A stretch of 15,959 nucleotides of DNA from NCBI GenBank assembly GCA_946481065.1, contig CAMLMA010000028.1, positions 1 through 15,959 of the forward strand. Reading direction: 5' to 3'. The translations under genes and the position numbers were made by a program. Source of the DNA: an uncultured Nitrosomonadales bacterium. GTDB taxonomy: Bacteria > Pseudomonadota > Gammaproteobacteria > Burkholderiales > Methylophilaceae. Positions 15,469 to 15,959 of the stretch are shown here, piece after piece; the stretch's first letter is position 1; every line of letters starts with the position of its first letter. The notes under the pieces were generated by a model that ran no database searches, was not told the origin of the DNA, and saw only the letters and a program-made list of their open reading frames with translations.

Positions 15469-15959
15469 ATGATCATCATCACCGGCGGCGCCGGCATGAT
15501 CGGCAGCATGATCGCCTGGCACATCAATCATTTCCTGGGCCGGGACGATATCATCATCGTCGATCGCTTCACGCATCCGGATCAATGGCAGAACCTCAGC
15601 CACCGCCGCTATGCCAATTACCTCGACAAGGACGAGCTCCTGCCCTGGCTCAATGATCCCGCGCGCGGCAATGGCGAGCGCATCGAGGCGGTGATCCACA
15701 TGGGCGCGATCAGCGCCACCACCGAACGTGATTTCAACAAGCTGGTCCAGGACAACATCCGTTACAGTCAGCAACTGTGGGCATGGTGTGCGCAGCGCGA
15801 TGTGCCGTTCCTCTATGCCAGCTCCGCCGCCACCTACGGTGCGGGCGAAGACGGCTACGATGACGACGAGGCAGGGATCGACCAATTGCGGCCGCTCAAT
15901 GGCTACGGTTATTCCAAGCAGTTCTTCGACCAGTGGGCTTTACGCCAGGTAAAACACCG
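15469..15959 (+). CDS. hldD: ADP-L-glycero-D-manno-heptose 6-epimerase (3' end outside window)
   Basis: HldD epimerises ADP-D,D-heptose to ADP-L,D-heptose, the donor for the LPS inner core, as a cytosolic extended short-chain dehydrogenase. The first 163 residues are visible, open to the right edge, about half of the usual 310-330. The nucleotide-binding loop is TGGAGMIGS (5-13; Met where Phe is usual). YASSAATYG (116-124) contains the catalytic serine region, and PLNGYGYSK (142-150) supplies the Y146/K150 pair. IHMGAISATTERD (76-88) and GEDGYDDDE (126-134) differ from the E. coli protein (HEGACSSTTEWD) and recall alphaproteobacterial HldD. The ATG at 15469 has GGA about ten bases upstream. 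A generic nucleotide-sugar epimerase is the alternative, but YASSAATYG and the YGYSK context favour HldD. Confidence 0.88.
   Translation, partial: MIIITGGAGMIGSMIAWHINHFLGRDDIIIVDRFTHPDQWQNLSHRRYANYLDKDELLPWLNDPARGNGERIEAVIHMGAISATTERDFNKLVQDNIRYSQQLWAWCAQRDVPFLYASSAATYGAGEDGYDDDEAGIDQLRPLNGYGYSKQFFDQWALRQVKH

Overview
The window is a chromosomal housekeeping region of a Gram-negative proteobacterium, most likely a betaproteobacterium. The grounds are high GC, dense coding, outer-membrane assembly (BamE) and LPS heptose (HldD) genes, and the gene clusters rlmE-ftsH with yhbY divergent, carA-carB-greA, bamE diverging from fur, and recN/nadK diverging from hrcA. Family and genus cannot be resolved by eye. 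There are 15 protein genes, of which ftsH and hldD are cut by the window ends. I see no RNA gene, insertion sequence, prophage, CRISPR array or toxin-antitoxin pair, and no gap between genes longer than about 210 bases.

Layout. Positions 1-2088 (minus strand) hold the 5' part of ftsH behind rlmE. yhbY (2142-2447, plus) diverges from rlmE and converges on a small membrane protein of the DUF4149 type (2529-2978, minus), which follows greA (3072-3548, minus). Upstream lies carAB (3695-8050, minus), with an intrinsic terminator between carB and greA, a good sigma70-type promoter, and a strong hairpin at the very start of the carAB leader. dapB (8212-9012) and bamE (9016-9960), both minus, precede carAB and look like one operon. 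fur (10051-10476, plus) diverges from bamE through a short region with overlapping -10 elements. recN and nadK (10489-13020, minus) are separated by 6 bases and probably co-transcribed. hrcA and hemH (13229-15393, plus) diverge from nadK, and hldD begins at 15469 behind its own promoter.

Functional themes are protein quality control and ribosome maturation (FtsH, RlmE, YhbY, HrcA), transcription elongation (GreA), pyrimidine/arginine precursor supply (CarAB), lysine/diaminopimelate synthesis (DapB), envelope building (BamE, HldD), iron and haem homeostasis (Fur, HemH), DNA repair (RecN) and NADP supply (NadK).

I found no undescribed system. The items most worth a second look are a BamE with an approximately 200-residue Pro/Ala/Glu/Lys-rich C-terminal extension, the near-perfect stem-loop at the 5' end of the carAB transcript, the structured greA leader with a 15-base repeat carrying the ribosome-binding sequence, and an HldD whose motifs look more alphaproteobacterial than enterobacterial.
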